Source: JANQQN01 sp964519665 (GTDB lineage Bacteria; Myxococcota; Kuafuiibacteriia; Kuafuiibacteriales; Kuafuiibacteriaceae). Taken from it: a DNA stretch of 64,000 bases. The stretch lies in assembly GCA_964519665.1 (NCBI GenBank), contig CAZFIV010000006.1:1-64000 (forward strand), in the 5' to 3' direction. The position numbers were made by a program, and so were the translations under genes. The notes under the pieces are model-generated. The model had not been told where the DNA came from. It worked only from the letters and a program-made list of their open reading frames with translations, and made no database searches. Shown here one piece after another: positions 9,182 to 17,174 of the stretch (positions within the stretch are counted from its first letter, which is position 1; each line of letters begins with the position of its first letter).

Positions 9182-9961
9182 GTGCGGACACTCCTCAACA
9201 CGCTAAGAACCCGGCACCACGTGCTCCGGAACTTTGTCGCCCGAGACCTGAAGGTAAAGTACCGCGGCACCATCCTGGGGTACCTGTGGAGCCTGCTCGA
9301 GCCCCTGTCGCTGGTTTTGGTGTATTACTTCGTCTTCGAAGTGATCGCCCAGCGCGGAGGCGCGGGTTACCCCCTGACCGTCATCCTCGGAGTGCTGCCC
9401 TACAACCTCATGGGCGCGATCATTCAGGGCGGAGCCGGGGCGCTGACCACCAACGCGCCCCTGATTCGCCGGGTCTACCTGCCCCGCGAAGTCTTCGTGC
9501 TGTCGACCGTCGCCTCGAACCTGGTGATCTTCGGTCTCAGCATGGTCTCGGTGATCCCGTTCATGCTGTACTACCAAGTGCTGCCCGGCTGGCGTCTGGT
9601 GTATTTGCCTTTGGCCACCTTGATGCTCGCCATGTTCGCCACCGGCATCGCCTTCGTCGTCGCCTGCGCGAACGCTCAGTTCCGGGACATCAACTACGTG
9701 ATTCGGGTTCTACTCCGGTTGGCCTTTTACGGGTCACCGACCATCTATACGGTGGCGATGGTCCCGGAACGGATCCGAAGCGTATTCTTGCTGAACCCGG
9801 TCGCGACCTGCGTTTCGATGATTCGAAACGGGGTCTTGAACACGGCCCTTCCCTTCGATGCGAGCTACATGGCACTCGCCGCGGGCATCTCCTTGGCCAC
9901 TCTCCTCGGAGGGTTTGCGGTGTTCGAACGCTGGCAGGCAAAGGCGGTCAAATTCCTGTGA
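9182..9961 (+). CDS. wzm: ABC-2 type polysaccharide/O-antigen export permease
   Basis: A 259-residue integral membrane protein starting with GTG at 9182. It has the Wzm/KpsM layout: an N-terminal interface segment (VARDLKVKYRGTILGYLWSL) that docks on the ATPase, then six hydrophobic helices. It should form the channel that moves lipid-linked polysaccharide across the inner membrane. Its stop overlaps the GTG start of the ATP-binding partner by four bases, so the two are translationally coupled. The first gene of a five-gene forward operon (9182-14222). Confidence 0.92.
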   Translation: MRTLLNTLRTRHHVLRNFVARDLKVKYRGTILGYLWSLLEPLSLVLVYYFVFEVIAQRGGAGYPLTVILGVLPYNLMGAIIQGGAGALTTNAPLIRRVYLPREVFVLSTVASNLVIFGLSMVSVIPFMLYYQVLPGWRLVYLPLATLMLAMFATGIAFVVACANAQFRDINYVIRVLLRLAFYGSPTIYTVAMVPERIRSVFLLNPVATCVSMIRNGVLNTALPFDASYMALAAGISLATLLGGFAVFERWQAKAVKFL

Positions 9962-10809
9962 GCTCAACCGATACACCGCCCGACGCACCGCCCGACGCAC
10001 CGCCCGTCTCACCGCCCGTCTCACCGCCCGTCTCACCGGTCCGTGAGACGGTCATCAGCGTAGACGACGTTCACTTGGCCTTTCCGCTCGTTCGGTACCG
10101 CGCCCGAGGCATCAAAGAAGCGATCGTGACCCTCTATCACGGATGGCGACGCAAGCGCTCCGAGTCCCAGTTCTGGGCCCTGCGCGGCGTTTCGTTGAAG
10201 GTACAGCGAGGGGAGGTCTTGGGCCTGGTCGGACGCAATGGCTCCGGCAAGTCGACCCTGCTCCGGGTCATCTCGGGCATCTACGAACCCGATCAAGGAA
10301 GCGTATGGACCGACGGCGCGATCTCGTCGCTCCTCGAGCTTGGCGCGGGCTTTCGCGACGAGCTCACCGGCCACGAGAATGTTCGCCTGAACGGCGCCAT
10401 CATGGGTATCGAGCCCCAACAGGTCGACGACCTCATGCCCGAGATCATCGAATTCTCTGGGCTCGAGCAGTTCATGGACCAGCCGCTCAAGACATACTCG
10501 TCGGGCATGCGAGCCCGACTGGGTTTTGCGGTGGCCACCGCCATCTCGCCCGACATCCTGCTGATCGATGAGGCCCTGGCGGTTGGGGACGCCCAGTTCC
10601 GGGAGCGGTCGATGGCTCGCATCGAAGAGCTGGTCCGGGCCGAGGACACCACCGTCGTGGTCGTCTCCCACAATACCCAAGAGCTGACCCGGCTCTGCAC
10701 CCGGCTCGCGCTGATCGACCGCGGGCGCATCATCACCGAAGGCGATACCGACCGAGTGATGGTCGAGTACGACGTCATCACGGGAAGCAGAAAGACGGTC
10801 GGGCAGTGA
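9958..10809 (+). CDS. wzt: ABC transporter ATP-binding protein for polysaccharide export
   Basis: Starts at GTG 9958 inside the wzm stop and is 283 residues long. Visible motifs are Walker A (GRNGSGKSTLL), the degenerate signature YSSGMRARLGFA typical of the Wzt/TagH/KpsT branch, Walker B (ILLIDEALAVGD) and the switch His (VVVSHN). It powers export with Wzm. It ends soon after the nucleotide-binding domain, so it lacks the C-terminal carbohydrate-binding domain of long Wzt proteins, which suggests export without terminal-modification recognition. Residues about 7-26 are a Pro-rich tandem repeat ahead of the domain. Its stop overlaps the next start by four bases. Confidence 0.93.
   Translation: MSSTDTPPDAPPDAPPVSPPVSPPVSPVRETVISVDDVHLAFPLVRYRARGIKEAIVTLYHGWRRKRSESQFWALRGVSLKVQRGEVLGLVGRNGSGKSTLLRVISGIYEPDQGSVWTDGAISSLLELGAGFRDELTGHENVRLNGAIMGIEPQQVDDLMPEIIEFSGLEQFMDQPLKTYSSGMRARLGFAVATAISPDILLIDEALAVGDAQFRERSMARIEELVRAEDTTVVVVSHNTQELTRLCTRLALIDRGRIITEGDTDRVMVEYDVITGSRKTVGQ
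9976..10035 (+). repeat. Five 12-bp tandem repeats in the wzt 5' end
   Basis: Five consecutive 12-base units: two of ccgcccgacgca followed by three of ccgcccgtctca. They encode Pro-Pro-Asp-Ala and Pro-Pro-Val-Ser units at the N-terminus of the exporter ATPase. Such arrays can expand or contract by slippage without breaking the frame. Confidence 0.9.
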
Positions 10810-11948
10810 CCCTGATGTTCCACGACTTGGCGGCCCAGCACCGCGCCCACCGCGAAGAGCTCCTGGCTGCGGTCGAGCGAGTCTTGATGTCGGGGCGCTA
10901 CGTTCTCGGCGCGGAGACCGAGCGCCTGGAGCAGGTCATTGGCCGGCGCATCGGAGCCGCCGCCGCCGTCGCGGTCTCTTCCGGAACGGACGCCCTGCTC
11001 GCCGCCCTGATGAGCCTCGGTGTTCAGCCGGGCGACCGGGTTCTGACCACGCCCTTTTCGTTCGTCTCTTCGGCGACCGCGATCCGGAGGGTCGGCGCCC
11101 GGCCGGTATTTGCGGACATCGATCCGACCACCTTCAATCTCGACCCTGCCGCCGCCGCCGACTGGTTCGACGAGCACGCTGCCGCGTCCGCGACGGTCAA
11201 GGCGATCCTGCCCGTCCACTTGTTCGGACAGTGCGCCGACCTCGTCGCTTTGCACGCGCTCGCCGGCCGCCGCCGGGTCGCGCTGATCGAAGATGCCGCT
11301 CAGTCGTTCGGCGCCACGATGCCGGCGGAAGGGAGGCTCCTGTCGGCGGCCACCGTCGGCGACTACGGGTGTTTTTCGTTTTATCCGACCAAGAACCTGG
11401 GTGCGGCTGGCGAGGCCGGGATGGTCATCGCGCGGGCGTCCGAAGACGCCGCCCGGGTGCGATCGATCCGCAACCAAGGACTCCACGATGCCGGCCTCCA
11501 CCAGATTCTCGGGGGCAATTTTCGGATCGACGAGCTGCAAGCAGCCTTGCTAGGAGTCAAGCTCCAATATCTCGACCAATGGACCGCCCGCCGCCGGATC
11601 ATCGCCCTCCGCTATGATGAAGCGTTCGCGCATCTGAGCCGGCTGCAACCTCCTCGATGCGCCTGGGGCGCTGAGCACCACGTCTTTCATCAATACGTGG
11701 TGCGGATCGCCGAAGACCGCGACCGGCTACACCGCGCCCTCGCCACGAGAGGGATTCCTACCCGCGTGTATTACCCACAGCCTCTTCACCTGCAGCCATG
11801 TTTGGCTGACCTGCAGGTCTCCGAGGACGCCTTTCCCCATGCCCGCCGGGCCGCCGCCGAAGCCCTCGCCCTGCCTATTCACCCTTTCCTGACCGACGAA
11901 CAGCAGGAGCGAGTGATCGAGGCGATCATCAACGAGCTTCGGCGATGA
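10806..11948 (+). CDS. DegT/DnrJ/EryC1/StrS family PLP-dependent sugar aminotransferase
   Basis: A 380-residue fold-type I aminotransferase. The PLP Lys is Lys196 in FSFYPTKNLGA. Other signatures are VSSGTDALLAAL (phosphate binding), IEDAAQSFGA and the GGNFRIDELQAALL loop. The family transaminates nucleotide-linked ketosugars, giving amino sugars for surface glycans. It starts at GTG 10806 overlapping the wzt stop; ATG 10815 is an alternative. It is followed with a four-base ATGA overlap by a glycosyltransferase, which supports a role in building the exported polysaccharide. The exact sugar cannot be told from sequence. Confidence 0.92.
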   Translation: MTLMFHDLAAQHRAHREELLAAVERVLMSGRYVLGAETERLEQVIGRRIGAAAAVAVSSGTDALLAALMSLGVQPGDRVLTTPFSFVSSATAIRRVGARPVFADIDPTTFNLDPAAAADWFDEHAAASATVKAILPVHLFGQCADLVALHALAGRRRVALIEDAAQSFGATMPAEGRLLSAATVGDYGCFSFYPTKNLGAAGEAGMVIARASEDAARVRSIRNQGLHDAGLHQILGGNFRIDELQAALLGVKLQYLDQWTARRRIIALRYDEAFAHLSRLQPPRCAWGAEHHVFHQYVVRIAEDRDRLHRALATRGIPTRVYYPQPLHLQPCLADLQVSEDAFPHARRAAAEALALPIHPFLTDEQQERVIEAIINELRR

Positions 11949-12973
11949 GCGACGTCCGACTCATCTTGGTCACCAAGCCCATGGCTCACCATGGCGCGAG
12001 GGCCGGCTACAACGTCTTGCCCCGCTACCTTGCGCCCGACGCCCTCATCAGGGCCAACACCACGACGTGGGGGCGATGGGTCAACGGGGCGACCCGACGG
12101 GTGATGATGCCGCTGACCGGCGTAGAGTGGTACGGGGCGGCCGGCCTGATGGCCGAGATTCGCGCGGCCGCCCGCGGCCGCTGGTACGCCGCGAAGGGCC
12201 ACCGGGTGGTCGTCCACGTGATGTACGGAGAGGATCTGTACTGGTCCGTGGCCCGCTCGAGCGGCCCCCAGGTCCGAGTGGTGGCCACCTTCCACCAACC
12301 CCCGAGCCGATTTCGGTCGCTGGTCCGCCGCCCCCATAACCTTCGTCACCTGGACGCGGTCATCGCCCTCGACCCCAGCAACGCCTTCGAGCTGGAGCGT
12401 GTGCACCCGGGTCGGGTCCACACGCTCGCGCTGGGCGTCGACGATGAATACTGGCGCCCTGGCCCCGAGCGGACCGGCGACCGAGTGCTCTTCGTAGGCA
12501 ACCATCTGCGGGACTTCGACGTGCTGCGGGAAGTGATCGTAGGCCTTCGGGACCGCGCGATAGCTTTCGACCTCGTGGTGCCGGCCAGCCGGGCGGCCTC
12601 GGTTCGCGACCTGCCTCGCACCGAGGTGCATTCCGGCATTTCCGACGGAGCCCTTCGATGCTTGTACCAGAACGCGTCGGTTTTATTACTGCCGCTGACC
12701 GGGGGCAGCGCCAACAACGCGGTCCTACAGGCGCTCGCCTGCGGAACGCCCATCGTCGCCACCGACCTGCCCGGAGTCCGGAGCTACATACCCGACGCGG
12801 CCGGGCTCTTCGCGCCCGCCGGCGACGCTGACGCCCATCGCCGCGCCGTGCTTCGTTTGCTCGATGATCCCGCCTTGCTCACCGCTGCCGGGGCCGCCGC
12901 CCGAGCGCAGGGGACGAAGTTCAGCTGGCGAAGCGTGGCCGAACGCCATCGCGCCCTGTACAACAGTCTCTGA
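11945..12973 (+). CDS. Glycosyltransferase, GT-B/GT4-like
   Basis: A 342-residue protein overlapping the DegT gene by four bases. The C-terminal half has a GT4-like donor site: LFVGNHLRDFDVL, LYQNASVLLLPLTGGSANNAVLQALACGTPIVATDLPGV and a closing loop. The N-terminal half is divergent, starting with ILVTKPMAHHGARAGYN, so the acceptor cannot be guessed. The usual EGFGL/ExxxxxE signature is altered to a GGSANNAVLQAL form. It probably acts at the cytoplasmic face on a lipid-linked glycan made by this operon. Confidence 0.85.
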   Translation: MSDVRLILVTKPMAHHGARAGYNVLPRYLAPDALIRANTTTWGRWVNGATRRVMMPLTGVEWYGAAGLMAEIRAAARGRWYAAKGHRVVVHVMYGEDLYWSVARSSGPQVRVVATFHQPPSRFRSLVRRPHNLRHLDAVIALDPSNAFELERVHPGRVHTLALGVDDEYWRPGPERTGDRVLFVGNHLRDFDVLREVIVGLRDRAIAFDLVVPASRAASVRDLPRTEVHSGISDGALRCLYQNASVLLLPLTGGSANNAVLQALACGTPIVATDLPGVRSYIPDAAGLFAPAGDADAHRRAVLRLLDDPALLTAAGAAARAQGTKFSWRSVAERHRALYNSL

Positions 12974-12980
12974 GGCATCG

Positions 12981-14222
12981 GTGCGAGAGGTTCTGTTCAT
13001 CGCCTATCTGTTTCCACCGCTGGGAGGCGGCGGCGTGCAGCGCACACTCGGCTTTGTTCGCCATCTCCCGGCGAACGGATGGCGTCCGACGGTCATCTGC
13101 GCCGACGACGACGCCCCCTATTGGGCCCGGGACCCGGGCCTGGTCCAGCGTGTGCCTCACGAAGCCACCATCGTGCGCGTCCCGGCTGGATGGCCCGGCT
13201 CGGCCGCCCAGTGGGTACGCCGAGCCATCCCGAACGACATGCGACCGACGTTCGATCGCACGGTATTCGTACCCGACCGCCAAGCGCCTTGGGGCCCCAA
13301 GGCCTTGCAGGCTGCCCTGCGCCTGGCGGAAGAATACCGATTCGCGGCCCTGTACTCGACGGGCAGCCCATGGACCAATCACTTGGTCGCAGCGGCGGTC
13401 CAAGCCCGGACCGGTTTGCCTTGGGTGGCCGACTTTCGAGACCCGTGGACCCAAAACAGCACCTTTGCGCCCGTGACCCGGGCCCACGCCGCGCTCCATC
13501 GAAGTCTGGAGAACATGGTGTACCAGCGAGCCCAACGGATCGTTGCCAACACGGCCGGACACATGCGGAGCGTTCAGCAAGCGTTCCCCGTCTCCCACGA
13601 CAAGATATCTTTCATTCCGAACGGCTACGCCGAAAGCGATTTTTCGAGGCCCCGCTTCGCCGCCGCGAGCCGAGAGCCAGTGCTGCTCGGGTATGCCGGC
13701 TCGTTCTATCCGGGGCGCGAACCGGAAGACCTGCTCGACCTTCTTCGTCGTGCCTCAACGGCGGCGCCACCGTTTCGTCTTCGCCTGATGGGCAACACCC
13801 AAGTGGGGAGCGGAGCCCGCGCGTTCGGCCTTGGCGACGCGGTCGAAGAGCTCGGCTACCTGAACCAAACCGACATGCTGGATCGGCTGGGCGAATGCCA
13901 CGCCACCGTCGTCACGCTGCCCGGAACCCCTCGTCCCGCCGATACCGTGCCGCAGAAGCTGTACCTATACCTGAGGCTCGGACGACCGATCCTCGGCGTG
14001 CTTCCGCCCGGCGATGCGGCCGACCTCATCCGGCTGGCCGGCGAACAGCATCTGATACAGGATCCGGTCGCCCCCGACGGCGAGGCCACCGCGGCGTGGC
14101 TGCACCGCCTGGCCATCGGCGAGATTCCGGACATTCCGGCCGACTCCATCGTCGTTCAGCGCCACGCCCGAGATGTGCTCACGCAGCGACTGGCGGCGCT
14201 CCTCAACGAAATCGCTGGCTAA
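12981..14222 (+). CDS. Glycosyltransferase, GT4-like
   Basis: Starts at GTG 12981, eight bases after the previous stop, because VREVLFIAYLFPPLGGGGVQ is the expected GT-B beginning with a glycine-rich loop; about 413 residues. The acceptor domain carries WVADFRDPWTQN, and the linker contains IVANTAGHMRSVQQAFP and FIPNGYAESDF. The donor domain shows LLGYAGSFYPGREPEDLL and ends with a PQKLYLYLRLGRPILGVLP helix. The family adds an activated sugar to a growing glycan. It is the last gene of the exporter operon and is followed by a repeat-containing convergent gap. Confidence 0.88.
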   Translation: MREVLFIAYLFPPLGGGGVQRTLGFVRHLPANGWRPTVICADDDAPYWARDPGLVQRVPHEATIVRVPAGWPGSAAQWVRRAIPNDMRPTFDRTVFVPDRQAPWGPKALQAALRLAEEYRFAALYSTGSPWTNHLVAAAVQARTGLPWVADFRDPWTQNSTFAPVTRAHAALHRSLENMVYQRAQRIVANTAGHMRSVQQAFPVSHDKISFIPNGYAESDFSRPRFAAASREPVLLGYAGSFYPGREPEDLLDLLRRASTAAPPFRLRLMGNTQVGSGARAFGLGDAVEELGYLNQTDMLDRLGECHATVVTLPGTPRPADTVPQKLYLYLRLGRPILGVLPPGDAADLIRLAGEQHLIQDPVAPDGEATAAWLHRLAIGEIPDIPADSIVVQRHARDVLTQRLAALLNEIAG

Positions 14223-14234
14223 CAGGCGCTGACG

Positions 14235-14298
14235 GAGTCAGCGGCCGGCTTGGGTCAGGATACCGTTAACAGAGTCAGCGGCCGGCTTGGGTCAGGAT
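14235..14298 (+). repeat. Two 27-bp direct repeats, 37-bp period, in convergent gap
   Basis: The same 27-base sequence, beginning gagtcagcggccggcttggg, occurs at 14235-14261 and again at 14272-14298, separated by ten bases. It lies in the 93-base gap between two convergent genes. I did not notice further copies in the window. It could be part of a terminator region, a relic of slippage, or a two-unit member of a dispersed repeat family. Confidence 0.9.
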
Positions 14299-14315
14299 GC
14301 CGTGGACCGCCCGGA

Positions 14316-14531
14316 TCAGTAGTGGGGCGGCTTCTCGTTGGCGGGAACCTGAATGGTCCGCAGGACCTCCTGCATCGCCTGCTCGAGCCGTTCGACCCGT
14401 TTCATCAGCAGGTCGATCTGGGCCACGGCATCGGTGAGCTCTCCGTTGAGGGTCTCAAGCAGGTCCTGCTGCGCCATGAATCGGAGCTCGAGCTGGGTCA
14501 GCCGTTCGCCGGCCCCCTCGTCAACCGCCAT
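14316..14531 (-). CDS. slyX: SlyX-like small coiled-coil protein
   Basis: A 71-residue protein starting at ATG 14531. A longer reading is possible, but this ATG has a ggag six bases upstream and gives the typical SlyX opening, with LTQLELRFMAQQDLLETLN followed by a heptad-type helix (LMKRVERLEQAMQEVLR) and an ending PPHY motif. SlyX-like proteins are short, probably oligomeric coiled coils of unknown function. The gene overlaps the end of the upstream DsbA/FrnE gene by 11 bases, so the two are co-translated. Confidence 0.85.
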   Translation of the reverse strand: MAVDEGAGERLTQLELRFMAQQDLLETLNGELTDAVAQIDLLMKRVERLEQAMQEVLRTIQVPANEKPPHY

Positions 14532-15216
14532 CGGTGGCTCCATCGCTCGCCGAGCGAGCCTCGTCAGCCTGTCCACCGGTCGCCTGATTGAGCGCCTCGC
14601 GCAAGATCTCGGCCGGTTGGGCGCCTGGAACGGCCAGCCGCCCCGCGAACACGAAGAAGGGAACGCCGCGGATCGAAAGCTCGCTCGCCGCGAGTTCGTC
14701 CTTTCGAACGGCCTCGGCGTACGCGTCGCCAGCGAGAATCGCCCGCGCCCGGTCGCCATCCAAACCCGTCGTCTCGACCAAGGAAACCAGAACGTCGGCT
14801 TCTCCTAGACGCTGGCCGTCGGTCATATAGGCTTTGAAGAAAGCCTCTTTCAGCTCGGTCTGCCGCCCGTGCTCTTTCGCCCAATGGAGCAGGCGGTGGG
14901 CGTCGAAGGTGTTCGTGGGCTGAACGCGGTCGAAACGGAGATCGAGGCCGACTTCGGCGCCCACCGCGGTCATCCGATCGACCATGGCCTGCCCTTCGGC
15001 CTCCGAAACGCCGTACTTTCGGGCCAACCGTTGGACGTAGGGCACCGCCGGGTCGACTTGGCGCGGGGCGCGAGGGTTGAGCTCGAAGGCCCGCCACACC
15101 AGCGCGTCGGGCGGCCGATGATCGAGGGCCGCCTCGAGGTGGCGCTTGCCTACCCAGCACCAGGGGCAAGCGATATCGGACCACACGTCGATTCGGACGG
15201 CCTTCATACCGACCAC
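14521..15216 (-). CDS. frnE: DsbA family oxidoreductase, FrnE-like
   Basis: A 231-residue thioredoxin-fold protein with an active-site CPWC at residues 17-20 in DVWSDIACPWCWVGK, a helical insertion, and the cis-Pro loop in IRGVPFFVFAGRLAVPGAQP. This is the FrnE branch of DsbA-like proteins. There is no signal peptide, so it acts in the cytoplasm, probably as a thiol isomerase or oxidoreductase. The start could be M1 or M4. It is the fourth gene of a reverse operon that also carries polysaccharide genes, and it overlaps slyX. Confidence 0.92.
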   Translation of the reverse strand: MVGMKAVRIDVWSDIACPWCWVGKRHLEAALDHRPPDALVWRAFELNPRAPRQVDPAVPYVQRLARKYGVSEAEGQAMVDRMTAVGAEVGLDLRFDRVQPTNTFDAHRLLHWAKEHGRQTELKEAFFKAYMTDGQRLGEADVLVSLVETTGLDGDRARAILAGDAYAEAVRKDELAASELSIRGVPFFVFAGRLAVPGAQPAEILREALNQATGGQADEARSASDGATDGG

Positions 15217-15263
15217 TGTACGACAGGTGTACGGCGGATGGTCGACCGAATGACGCGGCGGCG

Positions 15264-16214
15264 TCAGCGAAGGTTGCGGAGCCGACGAACCATGCCCCGC
15301 ACCGCCTCCAGACTGCGAAAACCTCGGGTGCCCGTGACTTCCTCAAAGGCCTGCTCGAGGCTCTGGATCTGCCCGCGAAGGCTCTGCTGCTCTTGAAGGG
15401 CAGCCTCGAGCGCCCGCTGGGTCTGTTCCCGCTGCCATCGGAAATCGCCCGCCGACGTCATGGCCGCGATCCGGGCCTGTTCGAGGGCGTCGACCAGCGG
15501 CCGCAGCGTGCTCGGCACTTCGCAAAACCGCGCCACCCGCGCCGCGTAGGGGTGACGTTGGTCAACCGCGGGAATCAGAAACCCGAGGCCACCCAGCGCA
15601 TCGCTTTGGTAGTACCGGTACTGCTTCGGTCGGGCTTCGAGAAAGTCGTCGACCGCGGATCGCACGCCGTTTCGAGCGCCTCCCTCCGAGACCGCATGAA
15701 ACAGGTGGTGATTCACACCGCCGTCAGTCGCGAGGGCGGACTCACCGTACCTCAAGCCGCCCCTTTGATAGGGCTGTCGGTACTCGTTAGGGATCGCGGA
15801 AGGGTCGGCGTACAGGTCGCGCCGACCGTACGGCCACCCCACCCCGTTAAGAATGAACAGGGGTGCCCGCGCCTGAGCGTCCGCCGCCGTTGCCGCGACG
15901 TTCGTCAGCTGATGGTGGACCGTATACCAATTGGGGTCTCCGTCGATAAAGTACACATCGGCGATGGGGATCCGGCTCAGGACCTCCAGACTCGGGCCTT
16001 GGTGAAGAGCGCCGTACTCAGGCAACAAAGCCTCGAGCTCCGGCAGGTTGGGTGGCTCCGGGACGTCGATGACGTCGACGAAGGCCGAGTGGTCGCGCGC
16101 GAACGTCAGGAGGTTCAGGGTCGACGCGCCAGTCTTAGAGCCGATCTCCACGATCCGCCCGGGCCTCCGGTCGACCAGCACCCCCTCGGTGACCAGGTCC
16201 CAATACGGCTGCAC
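15264..16214 (-). CDS. Class I SAM-dependent methyltransferase with coiled-coil tail
   Basis: A 316-residue protein. Near the N-terminus RIVEIGSKTGASTLNLL matches SAM-binding motif I, and VYFIDGDPNWYTVHHQL is the acidic-loop/His region seen in the Methyltransf_24 and cephalosporin-hydroxylase-like groups. The last ~75 residues (about 240-315) are a Gln/Glu-rich coiled coil with a basic end, common in polysaccharide-associated methyltransferases, where it may set a molecular ruler or recruit partners. It lies 12 bases after rmlA in the same direction, so glycan methylation is likely but the substrate is unknown. Confidence 0.78.
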   Translation of the reverse strand: MQPYWDLVTEGVLVDRRPGRIVEIGSKTGASTLNLLTFARDHSAFVDVIDVPEPPNLPELEALLPEYGALHQGPSLEVLSRIPIADVYFIDGDPNWYTVHHQLTNVAATAADAQARAPLFILNGVGWPYGRRDLYADPSAIPNEYRQPYQRGGLRYGESALATDGGVNHHLFHAVSEGGARNGVRSAVDDFLEARPKQYRYYQSDALGGLGFLIPAVDQRHPYAARVARFCEVPSTLRPLVDALEQARIAAMTSAGDFRWQREQTQRALEAALQEQQSLRGQIQSLEQAFEEVTGTRGFRSLEAVRGMVRRLRNLR

Positions 16215-16226
16215 GGGTATCTTCCT

Positions 16227-17108
16227 TTATTCGACTTCACCCGCCGCCAGCCGCAGCAGATAGTCCCCGTACTGTGATTTCTTGAGCGGCTCCCCGAGCA
16301 CCCGAAGCTGCTCCCGGTCGATGTACCCCATCCGATATGCGACCTCTTCGATGCAGGCCACCATCATGGACTGACGCAGCTCGACGGCTTCGATGAAGTT
16401 CGCCGCCTGCAAGAGCGATTCGTGAGTCCCGGTATCCAGCCACGCCATTCCTCGGCCCAGCGCCTCGACCTGCAGCGTGCCCTGCTCGAGGTAGAGCCGG
16501 TTCAGGTCGGTGATCTCGAGCTCTCCGCGAGCCGAGGGCTTCAGCGACCGCGCCTTTTCGACCACCGTCCGGTCGTAGAAGTAGAGACCTACCACCGCGT
16601 AGTTCGATTTGGGGCGAGCCGGCTTCTCCTCCAGCCCGACGACTTTGCCCTGCTGGTTGAATTCGACCACGCCGTAGCGCTGCGGGTCCTTGACGTAATA
16701 GCCGAACACCGTTGCGCCGTCGGTGCGCTCACATACGGCTTGCAGCTTTTTGGCCAAGCCATGCCCGTAGAACACGTTGTCGCCGAGCACCAAGGCCGCC
16801 GGATCGTCGCCGAGGAAGTCGGCACCGATGGTGAAGGCCTGTGCGAGCCCCTCCGGCCGGGGCTGCTGGGCGTACTCGAAGCGCATCCCGAGCTGCTCTC
16901 CGGTTCCCAGCAGGCGCTCGAAGAGCGGCAGGTCATGCGGGGTAGAGATAATCAGGATCTCACGGATACCCGACAACATCAGAACCGACAGCGGGTAATA
17001 GACCATCGGCTTGTTGTAGACCGGCATCAGCTGTTTGCTGATGGCCAGCGTGAGCGGGTGAAGCCGGGTTCCGGAACCGCCGGCCAGCACGATGCCTTTG
17101 CGCTTCAT
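16227..17108 (-). CDS. rmlA: Glucose-1-phosphate thymidylyltransferase
   Basis: A 293-residue nucleotidyltransferase making dTDP-glucose from dTTP and glucose-1-phosphate. Motifs are LAGGSGTRLHPLT (nucleotide loop), KQLMPVYNKPMVYYPL, LGDNVFYGHGL (metal-binding Asp), EEKPARPKSNYAVVGLYFYD and WLDTGTHESLL. Length and motifs match RmlA closely. The rmlB, rmlC and rmlD genes are absent here, so dTDP-glucose either feeds enzymes elsewhere or is used for another dTDP-sugar, possibly the substrate of the DegT aminotransferase. It follows the degenerate nucleotidyltransferase gene by 66 bases. Confidence 0.97.
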   Translation of the reverse strand: MKRKGIVLAGGSGTRLHPLTLAISKQLMPVYNKPMVYYPLSVLMLSGIREILIISTPHDLPLFERLLGTGEQLGMRFEYAQQPRPEGLAQAFTIGADFLGDDPAALVLGDNVFYGHGLAKKLQAVCERTDGATVFGYYVKDPQRYGVVEFNQQGKVVGLEEKPARPKSNYAVVGLYFYDRTVVEKARSLKPSARGELEITDLNRLYLEQGTLQVEALGRGMAWLDTGTHESLLQAANFIEAVELRQSMMVACIEEVAYRMGYIDREQLRVLGEPLKKSQYGDYLLRLAAGEVE

Positions 17109-17174
17109 GCCGCGGTGCTTACCAGCCCCTCCGTCCCGGTCAAAGGGTAACGCGGGCCTCGACCCTTCGCGTGA

